A stretch of 64,000 nt of DNA from Haematobia irritans. Lineage: Eukaryota; Arthropoda; Insecta; Diptera; Muscidae. The first letter of the stretch is position 1, and each line of letters starts with the position of its first letter. This document shows positions 43,501 through 55,393 of the stretch, piece after piece. Made by a program: the position numbers and the translations under genes. The stretch spans positions 222,248,085 to 222,312,084 of the forward strand of contig NC_134400.1 in NCBI RefSeq assembly GCF_050003625.1, read 5' to 3'. A model generated the notes under the pieces. It was not told the origin of the DNA and searched no databases. It worked only from the letters and a program-made list of their open reading frames with translations.

Positions 43501-44921
43501 TTATTTGTACACGCAATATTATCGCCTTCTACATTAAAACGTTTCTTTTTTTATTATGATAGTTGCTCCAGGAGGTGACCGTATTCCTTGTCTGAATGTA
43601 AGGTGGTCACCCACTACTGGAAAACTGGATCGACGACTCACGTCTGAAACCTTAACAATCCATTTCTGATATACGAAATTTAGTCTTCATTCGCGTTTTC
43701 CTAAGCGTGAAAGGAAAATTGGAAAAAATGCGAAAATAGCCTAAGCAGCAACAAGTAGAAGCGAAAAACTGCATTTATGTCATACCCACAGCAATATCTT
43801 ATGCTTATTTTTCCGATTCTTACGTCGTAATATACCGATGAATAAACTGGTAAGAAAACCTCCAACTCCAAATGAAATCCACTTCTCATCTTTTCGAACC
43901 GATTTCTTTCCGTTGTTATTGGGTATTCTATGTGTGTGTCAATATTTAGAAGGTTTCAAGCCACTGTGCTTTGCGATTCCTTCAAATGAAATCGCATTCG
44001 TAATGTCAAACTTCACTGTGTCTGTCGTATTGGCATAAAGGAAAGCTCGTCGCCATCGTCCTGTGAAATGTGTCTATAAAATGATGAACATTTACGTTCG
44101 ACGATGTACTCTATGCGTGAACGAGTCTGGGGTTTCTACAGGATTTGGCAAAACACCACAGGAGATGGTTTACGCCAAAGATTAAACATGGCCAAAATAC
44201 CGTATAACTGTGGGTGTTTGTCAGCTGCCTGCATGTTACCATAAAATTCCAACCATTGAAGGCAAAGCCTGTCAACATGGAACTAAACCGCCTTTCTCCA
44301 AATGGCTGTTGCAAGGATGGTTGGCAGACAGGCTGACTTGCTATCATTCAATATGGCGTCAAAACGTCACAAATCCACAACATCCTCTTCCATTGACGAA
44401 TACGAGAATTGCTGGTACGGGAGTATCTTTGCCCGGTTCCAAATCCTAGTCGAATTGCTGTTGTCTACGTATGCGTGTGTGATTGTACAGACAAGGAACA
44501 ACATGTGTTGCCTACTATATCAAGAAATAAAAATAGCAAAGGATTCTCGAATCAATGCACTTGTGTATGTGTGTGTGTGTATAAATGGAGTTTCCATGTG
44601 AAGTATGTGTGTGTGTTCTAGGCATCATTGCTGTTGGGGGGAGGGTATTGTACTCTGAAAACCAAAAACCTTCAACCCCAATCTGGTGCGCCAACATACT
44701 GAGCATTTTATCGTCGTCGATAGCACGTCACCCAGTCTATGTCAGAATTCAGGACTGCGAATCACACTATGGCTAAATAATGGCATACAGTGGGGTGATT
44801 TTGATAGTACAGAAAAATCTCAAAGTGCACATTCACGGTCGCCTAATATTTGTCCACATTTGGGAGGTGTCTCATTTGGTCCAAATTGTCCCATTTTGAA
44901 GGTGAATTGTTTTCAGGGTGG
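40593..44921. other. Unassigned 4.3-kb stretch, possibly host single-copy DNA
   Basis: No transposase, no long frame and, apart from the diverged SINE at 41190-41360 and an AATTGA-rich patch at about 42870-43175, no repeat family recognised. A MITE-end-like gaggtgaccgtattccttgtc lies near 43570. Less AT-rich patches (42470-42840, 43840-44900) contain small overlapping frames on both strands without domains; TG-rich runs at 44555-44620. If the window lies in a host intron, this is the most likely host-derived part. Confidence 0.4.
41190..41360 (+). repeat. Diverged tRNA-derived SINE copy
   Basis: Contains agacaccgtggtgaaatgg, cgccttgcatacgagg, ttgtcattgagctaaa, gatgagagaaaaattcac and gaatagtctaagt in SINE order, with the middle body deleted. 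Confidence 0.65.
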
Positions 44922-46006
44922 TATTAGTATTAGTATTAGTATTAGTATTAGTATTAGTATTAGTATTAGTATTAGTATTAGTATTAGTATTAGTATTAGT
45001 ATTAGTATTAGTATTAGTATTAGTATTAGTATTAGTATTAGTATTAGTATTAGTATTAGTATTAGTATTAGTATTAGTATTAGTATTAGTATTAGTATTA
45101 GTATTAGTATTAGTATTAGTATTAGTATTAGTATTAGTATTAGTATTAGTATTAGTATTAGTATTAGTATTAGTATTAGTATTAGTATTAGTATTAGTAT
45201 TAGTATTAGTATTAGTATTAGTATTAGTATTAGTATTAGTATTAGTATTAGTATTAGTATTAGTATTAGTATTAGTATTAGTATTAGTATTAGTATTAGT
45301 ATTAGTATTAGTATTAGTATTAGTATTAGTATTAGTATTAGTATTAGTATTAGTATTAGTATTAGTATTAGTATTAGTATTAGTATTAGTATTAGTATTA
45401 GTATTAGTATTAGTATTAGTATTAGTATTAGTATTAGTATTAGTATTAGTATTAGTATTAGTATTAGTATTAGTATTAGTATTAGTATTAGTATTAGTAT
45501 TAGTATTAGTATTAGTATTAGTATTAGTATTAGTATTAGTATTAGTATTAGTATTAGTATTAGTATTAGTATTAGTATTAGTATTAGTATTAGTATTAGT
45601 ATTAGTATTAGTATTAGTATTAGTATTAGTATTAGTATTAGTATTAGTATTAGTATTAGTATTAGTATTAGTATTAGTATTAGTATTAGTATTAGTATTA
45701 GTATTAGTATTAGTATTAGTATTAGTATTAGTATTAGTATTAGTATTAGTATTAGTATTAGTATTAGTATTAGTATTAGTATTAGTATTAGTATTAGTAT
45801 TAGTATTAGTATTAGTATTAGTATTAGTATTAGTATTAGTATTAGTATTAGTATTAGTATTAGTATTAGTATTAGTATTAGTATTAGTATTAGTATTAGT
45901 ATTAGTATTAGTATTAGTATTAGTATTAGTATTAGTATTAGTATTAGTATTAGTATTAGTATTAGTATTAGTATTAGTATTAGTATTAGTATTAGTATTA
46001 GTATTA
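44922..46006. repeat. (ATTAGT)n hexanucleotide array, about 181 units
   Basis: About 1,085 bp of uninterrupted ATTAGT repeats, no variant unit seen. Three frames are open through it (Ile-Ser, Leu-Val and, on the other strand, Ile-Leu dipeptides) only because the unit lacks stop codons in those frames; they are not genes. The flanks, gttttcagggtgg and atcccaattgcccttccc, are unrelated. Confidence 0.97.
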
Positions 46007-46617
46007 TCCCAATTGCCCTTCCCACTGTTCCAGAAGCCACTGTTCCTAGCACCCCAATGATTTCGTTACTGTGTGAATGCATCTGTGTGAAAACGTGTAG
46101 ATTTGTGCTTTCGAATGTATGATTGTGTGTGTGTCGTTGGAATTTCTAAAGCTGTTTCTACGCATGATGGAATGATGTGAGTTGTTTTCTTCTGGTCCAC
46201 CGACAAAAAGACTCATAATCTTTGGAGCTTAATGTGCTGATGACTTGCTGCGATGCGATGTGAGGATTTTGTAGGGATTCTCGATTTCATATCCTATTTT
46301 ATAAGGATGTTTTGAAAGAAGTCAGAATGTATCGTTTGAGGCCTTCAGTATAAACGTTTAATTGAAATATAGTAAAAATAGGATCCCGGTAGTCACAACG
46401 GAGCTATATTTGTTCCCTTTGCGAAGTCAAATCTCTAACATTTTCTCAGTGGTTTTTAAAGTATTCCAGTCTTCACAAACTTTTCTATAAATAAAGTATC
46501 AGACTGATTTGTACATTGTTTGACCTCGGTGATAGATACAACTTCATTGTGATTAAAATAAAAATTTGCAATAGGATGTTGTACTGAGTAAATTTATAGC
46601 TCGCGAATCACGTTGTG
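46007..46617. other. Unassigned sequence
   Basis: No gene or recognised repeat. A short run of gtgtgtgtgtcg lies near 46125. Confidence 0.4.
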
Positions 46618-47008
46618 GTTTATGATAGAGGTGTGCGCGTGACACGAAACTGTCTTGACACGCATGATTCACGTGACTCGTAAACAAAATCTGAAGAAAC
46701 TTTCGTGAATGGGACTAAAAATAATATGTCGTGCGTGAGAAATAAAATCGTTTCGTTTCGAATGTGCTTGAATAAAATTTCTGCAAAATCACGCTCACGA
46801 AAAAAATCAAGATTTAATTCTTTCTGATACGATAACTGAATTCTATTTAGCTGTCGAACTATCTCCTATTTATTAATTTTTTTACCTTTCCTCTTTCCCG
46901 GTTAGAAAATGTCGTTCAAGAGACGAATTTGTCGTGAGTCTCGTGAATTTGTCGTGAGTCACGTTTATTGTCGTGAATCGTGCGTGAGTCTTCAAAAGTA
47001 GTTCGTGC

Positions 47009-47983
47009 ACGGATGAAAAAGACTGTTTTTCATATGTTTGGCTATAAACATTATATGTTTGGAACACAAATTTTTAAACACAATATTTTTGAATGCAAGC
47101 ATATAATGTTCATAAACTAGCATAACATGTTTGGGACATATATGTTAATATGTTAGAGCGTATTATGTTTGGGACATAAAATGTTTGTAAATATAATATG
47201 CTTGGATGCAAACATATATTAATTTAGAAATAGCCTATAAACATATATGTGTTTAGTAGCTTGGAGCGCTATTTAACAGGCAGCGACATTGAATTAAGTT
47301 GGTGGTTGTTGCTTGTTATTACAAAATTAACATTTTATTTTTCCTTGGGCAATTGATCAGCTACTTCTTTGATCCTTACAGACTGTGTGGTCCGCTGTTC
47401 GAATCCCCGTCCGGCAAAAGGTAAAATTAAAATAAAAAAAATCATAAAATTGAATCATTTCTTCTACAATGTTTGTATTACAGGAAAAGGTGCTCAGAAC
47501 TAAAAAATCTTGTGGAAATGAGAAAGATGTGAGGGAATATACAATTAGGCAGAAACAAAATTTTGAGCATTCAGGCCGAAAACCTATGTTGTTAGCACCT
47601 ATATTACCTGTTTATTTTCATAATTCATTATGATTGTAAATATATAAATAAATAAATAAAATTTTGAGCACAATATTGTTTGGGAGAATTTTTTTTAAGC
47701 ATATAATATTTTTGGGTGCAAAATGCTTCCAAACATATTATATGTTCACATAATAACATATTGTTTTTTGGAAGACAACATTATTGAATTTGGATGCAAA
47801 AATACAAAATGTTTGGAACTTAGACTACCCAAACATATATTGTTTAGACCAATATGCTTTCAAACATATTATATATTGGAAGAGATCAAACATATAAATG
47901 TTTGGGCAATACCCAAAAATGTATATGCTTGAAGCAAAATATGTTTGGGAGTATATGTTACAGAAGCGATTTTTTGTGAGGGT
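47009..47983 (-). mobile_element. CATATG-rich repeat with tRNA-like core, inside a hAT-type MITE
   Basis: Close reverse complement of 16432-17414 along its length, including the tRNA-like segment. The insertion point may carry a 4-bp GTGC duplication (at about 47006 and 47984). Confidence 0.78.
47343..47415 (+). other. tRNA-like segment inside the CATATG-rich repeat
   Basis: ccttgggcaattgatcagc ... gctgttcgaatccccgtccg, a 73-nt span with A- and B-box-like motifs, nearly identical to the minus strand of 17004-17076. Poor stem pairing argues against a functional tRNA. Confidence 0.5.
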
Positions 47984-48095
47984 GTGCGTGAGTACCGGTT
48001 TACATTTCGTGAACGTGCGTGCGCACTTCGTGAATGTGCGTGAGTGTGAATGAAATTTCACTCACGCGCACACCTCCAGTTTATGATATCCATAT

Positions 48096-48439
48096 TAGAG
48101 TCGTAAACAAAATCTGTAGCAACTCTCGCGAATGTTCTTGAATGGGACTAAAAGAAATATGTCGTGGGTGAGAACTAAACTCGGTTCTTGTATGTGCGTG
48201 AATAAAATTTATGCAAAATCCCATTCACGAAAAAAAATCAAGATTTAAATCGTACTCGTATGTTAATTAAAATTAATTTAGCTGTCGAACTATATTATAT
48301 TTATGAACTTTTACTTTTTGAGTACTAGTGCGTGTGTGAGTACTGAATGCCTACCACACGTATCGTGCGTGAAAAAAAACAGTTTACTTTGTGAATGTGA
48401 GTGAGTGTAAGTGAAATTGCACTCACGCGCGCACTTCTA
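48096..48439. mobile_element. hAT-type MITE, 344 bp, internally deleted near one end
   Basis: Perfect 8-bp target duplication ATCCATAT at 48088-48095 and 48440-48447. The left end is reduced to tagag followed at once by tcgtaaacaaaatctg, which lies ~50 bp inside the sister element. The right end reads ctcacgcgcgcacttcta. The target duplication begins one base after that of the preceding element ends. Confidence 0.88.
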
Positions 48440-48447
48440 ATCCATAT

Positions 48448-50324
48448 CAGACAGTGTTCTATTGAAATTTCTCCCTAATACTTGTTCCTAAGATGGCATT
48501 GACGTGATGGTAAATTTAACAAGAGTCTGGCAAATTGACTTGAGTGTAGTAGGATTCTGTTTATATGAGAATATTGGTGACCCAATTTACTCCGATTATT
48601 TCACATATTTGGACGAAAAAATGCTGTAATTTGGTTGGCCCTCAAAAAGGCCTTTTTATTTTGATCTACTGTTACTTTTGTCCCCCACTGGGCCGTGCAG
48701 TTCCATTAGCTATAGTCCCTTTGTAGACTATCAATGTGCTGACTTAGGGTTTTATGCATGGTCGGATATTCTACAATTTCTGTTGTTGGTTGGTTGTAGC
48801 CCATTTTCAGGTTGAGATTGTTGGAGTTGTTTTTGTTTGACATCCAGTCTTAGCACCAAACGGGGGAAATACTGCTCGCCAATACTTGTGTCCCTAGGCA
48901 TTTGTGCATGTTGCCGCATCAAGTTCATATGTAACTGAGGATGCAATTCCATTTTATGAGAATCCTGTTAGAATTCTGGTATGAAATACTCAATATATCC
49001 CCATGTTATTTTCGGTGCCCTCTAATATAAGTAGGGGAGACCTCATCTATTGGTGCCATTTTGGGATTCCTTTGGGCTTGTACACAAATTTTAAGGAAAA
49101 CAAGTAGGAATGGCTGCGAAACGTTTGGGTCCAATCGATTTTACTTTTTGATTCTGCGATTTTGTCTATAGTCTTAAGCTAAACATATTTGAAAAAGTAT
49201 CGATAAAAGTTGAACTAAAATCATAAAAAGGTTTATAAGTAAGAATCCACTCACAGAGGACTTCCAAAATTTTAAAGAGTTGACTTATAATAAGTAAGCT
49301 CACAAATTTCACTTATGGTCCCCAAATCCAGATATTTAAAATCTTGATAAAAGATGTTTAAAACCTTAAATAATCAATATTGAAGGCCGCTAATCCAACA
49401 TCAAAATTTTCGTGCTGGACACACAAGAAACATTTTCATTATAAATGGGCCAACGATATTTTATCCATTATTATAACGGAAAAAATTGATTAAGATAAAA
49501 AATCGATTCAGTTAATGAAAATGTTAACAGTCCGAAGTGTTTCATTGCTGAGTAGAATGTTACTAATAATAATGCAAATTTTCGTTATATTAACGAATCT
49601 GTTTCCTTGGCTCAATTTTAACGATACTCTTCGTTTATGTAACGAAGTATTTTTTTTATCAGAGTATTTTTTTTTTAAGTGTAAACAGCCTAAGCCTTTC
49701 ACAGATAGTTGTACTACTACCCAATTCATTTCAATATCAATTCAAATAGGACGAATGAAATGTGTTCTCCACATGGTATACCTGTCTCTAGGTAATGTTT
49801 AGGGTTGAACTGACAGTTTAAAGTACGCATATCACTTGATAGCCCTCCTTATCTTGACCACCATTATTAATCCTTTTCAATGCAAAACATTTTGGTGCTC
49901 TACTCCACTGCATTGTCCTAACGAGGGTGTTAGGGATGGAATGACTGGTAGACATCAAAAAGACGATCTGAGGTATTGGGATACTTGTGTACATTGCCTT
50001 TACATCATCGGGCAAACTGTAAAGAATCTGAAAATCACTCCACTGTCGTAACATAAGGAGTAAATGGCAAAGAATTGAAAAATATGCCAACTATGCCTTT
50101 TACCTACAGCTTCGTTGAAGCGCCTGCTAAACATTTCATTTTACAAGTTTCGAAAAATGCCACTCATTTATCCATAATCCCATATGAATTCGTCTATGAG
50201 AGTGAATGTGTGAATGTCTTAAATAATATGGCATATACATGAATATAGCCCCATATTCTAATTATCAAAAATGCTGTGAAATAAAAATCCTAAATGATGA
50301 AGTTCTAATAGAAGAAGGGGCTAA
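48448..50324. other. Unassigned sequence; one weak Gln-rich frame
   Basis: No transposon recognised. A 66-codon minus-strand frame at 48752-48952 is Gln-rich (MELHPQLHMNLMRQ...), with composition unlike the surrounding AT-rich shadows, so it could be a host exon, but no splice signals or homologue can be named. An AATTGA-type palindromic patch at about 49425-49690 is probably an old MITE. Confidence 0.35.
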
Positions 50325-50728
50325 AAATGTAAAAAATTAATTGATTTTGATCGTAAATCACAATTATTATTTTTTTCTTAATTGAGACAATTTAATATCT
50401 ACTGATTTATAATTATTTCGCCTTTAAATAAAAACATTTTCTTGGAATTTTATAAGAGTTATAATTATAATTGAATATTTCTTTGGATTTGAATCGACAT
50501 TTCTTTAACCAATGAATTGAAATATTTTCGATTAATTAAAATATTGATTGGTATAATTAATAATTTAATTTAAAAAGTTGGAATTCTGCATAATTTTTAA
50601 ATCGACATTAATTTTGAAATTTGATTAAAATGTTAATTGTATCAGATAATTTATTAATTGATTACGTTTTCAACTTCAATCAACTTTTTAATTGAAAATA
50701 TATTGGTGAATTTTTTTCTGTATAGAAA
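50325..50728. repeat. AATTGA-rich MITE-like repeat, first copy
   Basis: Dense ttaattga / tcaattaa motifs and a right end atatattggtgaatttttttctgtata, quoted in part as ggtgaatttttttctg. It matches the right end of the next copy. The left limit is uncertain. Confidence 0.5.
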
Positions 50729-50898
50729 TCGTAACGTTCGTTCCCAAATTAACCTCCAGATTCTCTTCGCTCATTTTCACCATGTTGTTTTGGAATCTTA
50801 CAAATTATATTGCTTTTTTTTACTATATTGAAATAAAATTCCTTTCCGATTATACTATGTATTTTTACTCTAGGATAAAAACAATTTTTTCTATTTAT

Positions 50899-51474
50899 GT
50901 ACACACAAAAAAAACATTTTCTGATTCAATCACGAAATTAATTCATCCAATTAATTTTTTAATTGAAATGTCTTCAATCACGAAAATAATAGTATCAATC
51001 ACAGTTTTAATTGGGCAAAGAAAAAATTCTTAAATAGAAAAGTAATTGATTTCATTAGCAAATTTCAATTAATTTTTTAATTGATTCAATTAAAAACTTA
51101 ATTGATGTTGATTGCAAAACTCAATTAATTTATTAATTAAAAAAGGTAAATATTTTCAATTACTTTCTGAACTGGCTTAGAGTTTTTATTTGGAATAACA
51201 AATGATTATTTGAAATATATTTTTAATTATAAAATAAAAAAAGTTCATCACTTTTTTAACTGACTTAGTCTTTCGTTTTTAATTAAAAAGTTAATTGTAT
51301 CAATTAAATTTTTTATTAAAAATTTTAAAATTTTCAATCATTTACTTAATTAACTTAATGTTCTACCTTGATTAAAAAGTTAATTGTATCAATTAATTTA
51401 GTAATTGAAAACATTTTCAACTTCAATTAAGTTTTTAATTGGAAATATTTTGGTGATATTTTTTCTGTGTATAT
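50899..51474. mobile_element. AATTGA-rich MITE-like repeat, second copy, ~576 bp
   Basis: Left end acacacaaaaaaaacatttt and right end ggtgatattttttctgtgta are inverted repeats. The body is tcaatta/taattga motifs in both orientations, capable of extensive folding. No coding capacity. A third copy, at 55276, was the target of the BEL/Pao element. Confidence 0.6.
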
Positions 51475-52543
51475 AAGATATCATTAAAATTGTTCTAACT
51501 TTTTTCTTTGATGTGGGAATCTTTTTTGTTGCGTACGGTAACTATATTACCCCTTAAATTAATATTTAGTCATTACCCTGATGTTTGCCCGTAGGAAACT
51601 CTCCCCCAACCAGGCAAAAGTAAGGAGGGATATAAAGTAATTTTAGATTTAATGACAGTCTTAATATACTAAAAAAAATATTAATCAAAAAGGGCGAGTA
51701 TTTGCATGTGTCCTTAAGAGTGTCTACAATCCTTTGGGCATATTAAACCACAGAATTGCGGTGATGGAATATTTTCTTCTTCAGATTTCCCAAGGAGCTG
51801 CAGAAGTAGCAGCTCATTTATCTTAGAGCAGATTTACATTTCAAATCCTTAAGACATTTACAATTCATCCATAGCTACCGGTTTTTTTTGGGGGGGGCAA
51901 AGACACTTCATAAACGCCAAAAGACAATCAGAGAATATTCAGAGTAGTCAAAAGGTAACTTGTGTAATTGCCAGCTCTACGAAAGCAATACTGCTTGCAT
52001 GGTGGCATTTGAATCATCATACAGGGCAGAAGTTTAAGTCTCAATGAATCCTTGTTGAGTGACTGAGTGAGTCCGTTTGTTATGCTAATAAATTAATATA
52101 AATTCAAAAATTTCTTTCTTAGATTTATTTTATTTCCTTGGCATGGATGTCCTACTTTACATAAAAAGGCAATTATTATTCTTCGTATTTTAAGTAACAC
52201 TTCAAATTTTGTATTTTTAAAATTGCCGATCAGATTCAGGATCAGATTAATATGGAAAATTTTTCATTCGTCCGTCTGTCTGGTTGGTTAATTAGCACCA
52301 CACTACAAAAAAAAAGAAACTACACTAAACAAAGCATGGTTGTAAGTACAAAGATTACAAGACCTCGAAATAAAAATAAAATTTTTGATTGTCATAATGT
52401 TACTTTTTCACGGGAGTAACCTTGAATATTATTATCGTAAAAATATAGGTTTGTCGCAAACACAAGCTAGCATGTATAGCCGAAAAAAGACACATAATTT
52501 GGGAAAAAAATAACATGTTTGCGACAAACAAGTTAGATCTTTA
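51475..52543. other. Unassigned sequence
   Basis: No gene. Around 52395-52545 the sequence aatgttactttttcacggg ... aacatgtttgcgacaaac resembles the interior of the foldback MITE family in diverged form. Confidence 0.4.
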
Positions 52544-52553
52544 CTAGACCAAA

Positions 52554-53229
52554 GGGAGCCACCGTGGTGCAATGGTTAGGATGCCCGCCTTGCATATACA
52601 GGGTCGTGGGTTCAACACCAGTTTCGACCAAACACCATAAAGTTTTTCAGAGGTGGATTATCCCACCTCAGTAGAGTTGAGTAGTTCGCGAACGAACTAG
52701 TTCAATTGAACGGTTCAGTTATTTTCAGTTTCCTTGATAATTGGACAATTTTCTGCCTTTACGCTCATATCGATAGTTTGTACACATAAGCTGTTCGGGA
52801 TTCTTTTCGCATGGATTTTGTAGGATGCATAAATCAACGCAAAGCTAATATGTTAAATCAACAACAGAAGTCGAAATGAACCGAACCGAAAATCAACTAA
52901 TGAACTAACTGACCGAACTAGTTCGTTGATCGAAAAAGAGCTGAAGTGAGCGATCACTACACTGAACTATTATGCCCAACACTACATCTCAGTAATGCTG
53001 GTGACATTTCTGCGTGTTTCAAAGCTTCTCTAAGTGGTTTCACTGCAATGTGGAACGCCGTTCCGACTCGGCTATAAAAAGGAGGTCCCTTGTCATTGAT
53101 CTTAACATAGAATCGGGCAGCACTCAGTGATAAGAGAGAAGTTCACCACTGTGGTATCACAATTGACTGAATAGTCTTAATGAGCCTGAAATATCTGGCT
53201 GCCACTATACCTAAATAACCCAAGCTTAC
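52554..53229 (+). mobile_element. tRNA-derived SINE, split by a hAT-type MITE
   Basis: Head gggagccaccgtggtgcaat with A and B boxes at 52554-52671. The body resumes atctcagtaatgctggtgac at 52987 and runs to about 53229. It is flanked by a 10-bp duplication CTAGACCAAA at 52544-52553 and 53230-53239. Without the insert and its duplication it is about 355 bp, close to the 339-bp copy at 6966. Confidence 0.88.
52672..52984. mobile_element. Second hAT-type MITE family, 313 bp, inside the SINE
   Basis: Ends tagagttgagtagttcg and, from the right, tagtgttgggcataatagttc, imperfect inverted repeats starting TAG. The 8-bp duplications CACCTCAG (52664-52671) and CATCTCAG (52985-52992) match at 7 of 8. 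The interior contains several gaactagttc motifs. The family differs from the CGTGAGT-rich one. Confidence 0.82.
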
Positions 53230-53239
53230 CTAGACCAAA

Positions 53240-55040
53240 AGTTGATAAACTTTTTACTGGAGACGCTTTGCGGTTTGGATCCGGCCTTAATATGGGTATC
53301 TTTACATAAAACAAAATTACGTTGAACTGAGGACTATTTTAAAAAATCTCACAAAATTCTTCAAAACATCCTCAGTTTCTTTCATTTTTTGTATCGTGAT
53401 TACAAAGGTAAACAGCTTTCAACAATCGTTAATTTTTTTTAAGTCCATTTTTACTTAATAATTTACATAATTTTTACTAGAGGGGTTTTCAATATTACAT
53501 CGCGAAAACTGGCAGAAAACAAACTAAATTGAATAAAAACGTTTTTATATAGTAAAGTTAATAAAAATTTTAGTGCTATACAATATCAAACATCCTCTTC
53601 AATTATAAGAATATAAATTATTTTAGTATGTGGTGCTTAAACATGGTTTGTTTTCTTTAACTAAAGTTTCTTTACATTGGCTTGTGTGTGTACTAAAATG
53701 TGATCTATAAATATAACTGCTTGACAATATGCGTTGCTTGTGCGTTGATGGCTATTTTGGAAATTGTTTTTTGAAGACATTGAGAGATACTTGACCTAGT
53801 GGACAAATGGTAAACGATAGCTGCTTGTCTAAAATTTCGTTTGAGAGGAAACATTTTTTTTTGAGAGGAAATTTTTTTCGTGCAATTTACATTTTACTAT
53901 TCTCTCTCTTCGTTGAATGAAGCTTTGCTACTGCCTCATTTAGCTTACCTTAGGCAGGGTACCATCGAATCGGATTGGAAGAACAAAGTTTAATTTTAAG
54001 TTGTTTTTATGTTTTTTTGTTTGCTTCATTTTCCTTTTGTCATATTGACGTACCAAATGTCACCACATTTATTATAAACGTTTGAATGTTGGCCTCTTGC
54101 ATAATGCGGAAACGGAAATGTTCGAAAAGCTTCGGGTGGAAGTTTGTTTAGTGACGAAGAAAGAAAAACGAAAAAACAAAATTAATAAAATTCTAACAAA
54201 TTATGCATTTTGTTGACGTTCACCACCATTTAAAATGGACCAAGGAAAATCAGAGAAAAACCGGTGATTTTTTTTTTCGAATATAAGGTATCCATATTTT
54301 TCACGCTAAAAGAAGTCAAGATGTTTTTAAATGGACTCATGTTTCAATTCAAATGGTCTGGGCAAATGGTCACAAGTGTTCCAACCATTTTAGGTTTCAG
54401 TATGAATATTCATAAAATTACCAGGGGGATGTCATTGTTGATAAAGTTTAAGAATGAAATACCAAATTTACCATAATTACAGATTTTGCTTTAAATGGGA
54501 ATGTTCGCATTTGTAAAGAGTCAGTTAAACATCTAAAATTCCCAAACATTTGAAAATAGGGTTGACCATAACGTATCATACATGATAGCGCTCTTTATCT
54601 TATTTCTCTCTAAATAATAACTTCAAACAGTTTGTATATATTCAACCATTCCAACGTTACTGCAAAATAAAATAAAGCCTATATTTTTAATCCCATACTC
54701 ATTCAAACAAAATAAATGCCATGCAATAACAAAATATTGGATGTGGAATATTTTGGAGAAAATTATGGAAGGGTGAAAATGTGAATAAGAGACATAAAGA
54801 ATACTTATAAAATCCCATCAAAACATAAAAATAAAATAAATAAATGGAAAGTCGAAATGTGGACTACATAAAGTGATGTGAATTTTTTCAGCCATGGTGC
54901 AAAAAGGAGTTCAGAAGAAAAAGAAGAATATTTGAAATAAATAAAAAATACGTTTCGTTAAAGTTAAATCCACAAATTTTTATATATTTGTTCCCAACCG
55001 AGTTTATACAGCGGGTTCCCTCCACTGGATTGATTCGTGT
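53240..55040. other. Unassigned AT-rich sequence
   Basis: No supported gene. A 70-codon plus-strand frame at 54264-54476 has no domain. No repeat family recognised. Confidence 0.4.
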
Positions 55041-55044
55041 TACA

Positions 55045-55262
55045 TGGTCGGTTGCCACAGTTGGTAGAAGTCTACCAAAATGTTAGATTTTTGTTGCTTT
55101 ATGTTTTGGTAGATTTTGCAAAATATTCTACTCCACCTAAGAGGTACTTCACAAATTTTCTATAGAAATCAAATTTTGACAAAATTTTCTCTAGTAATAA
55201 AATTTGGACAAAATTTTTGTAGTAACGAAATTTTGAAAAAAAAAAAATTTTTTCTAGGAATT
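55045..55262. repeat. Minisatellite-bearing repeat, second copy
   Basis: Lead-in ggttgccacagttggtagaa as at 2505, then ttttctatagaaatcaaatt-type units. It is cut short by the AATTGA-rich MITE at 55276. Confidence 0.6.
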
Positions 55263-55275
55263 AAATTATCTCTAC

Positions 55276-55393
55276 ACAGAAAAAAATTTCACGAAAATTT
55301 TTCCAATTAAAATTTTAATTGAGTTTTAAAAAATATTCAATTAAAAATTTAATTGATTCAACAAATTTTTTAATTGAAACAAAAATCAATCAC
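55276..55393. repeat. AATTGA-rich MITE fragment, target of the BEL/Pao insertion
   Basis: Begins acacagaaaaaaatttcacg and continues with taattga motifs until the TG of the BEL LTR at 55394. The other half lies beyond the right end of the window. Confidence 0.6.

Larger units (their letters stand above)
46626..48078. mobile_element. hAT-type MITE with a nested CATATG-rich repeat
   Basis: Termini tagaggtgtgcgcgtgacac and, reverse-complemented from the right, tggaggtgtgcgcgtgagtg. Perfect 8-bp target duplication GTTTATGA at 46618-46625 and 48079-48086. The interior has many CGTGAGT/ACTCACG motifs. Without the insert (47009-47983) it is about 480 bp. Non-coding, so it would depend on a hAT transposase encoded elsewhere. 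Confidence 0.9.

Noticed and set aside
44922..46006. Telomeric repeat tract
   Set aside because: The unit is ATTAGT rather than TTAGG and is embedded in non-telomeric sequence, and Diptera lack telomerase-type repeats.
44686..46122. Open frames of 380-480 codons on both strands (Ile-Ser, Leu-Val, Ile-Leu dipeptide repeats)
   Set aside because: They are the translation of the (ATTAGT)n array, which lacks stop codons in those frames.
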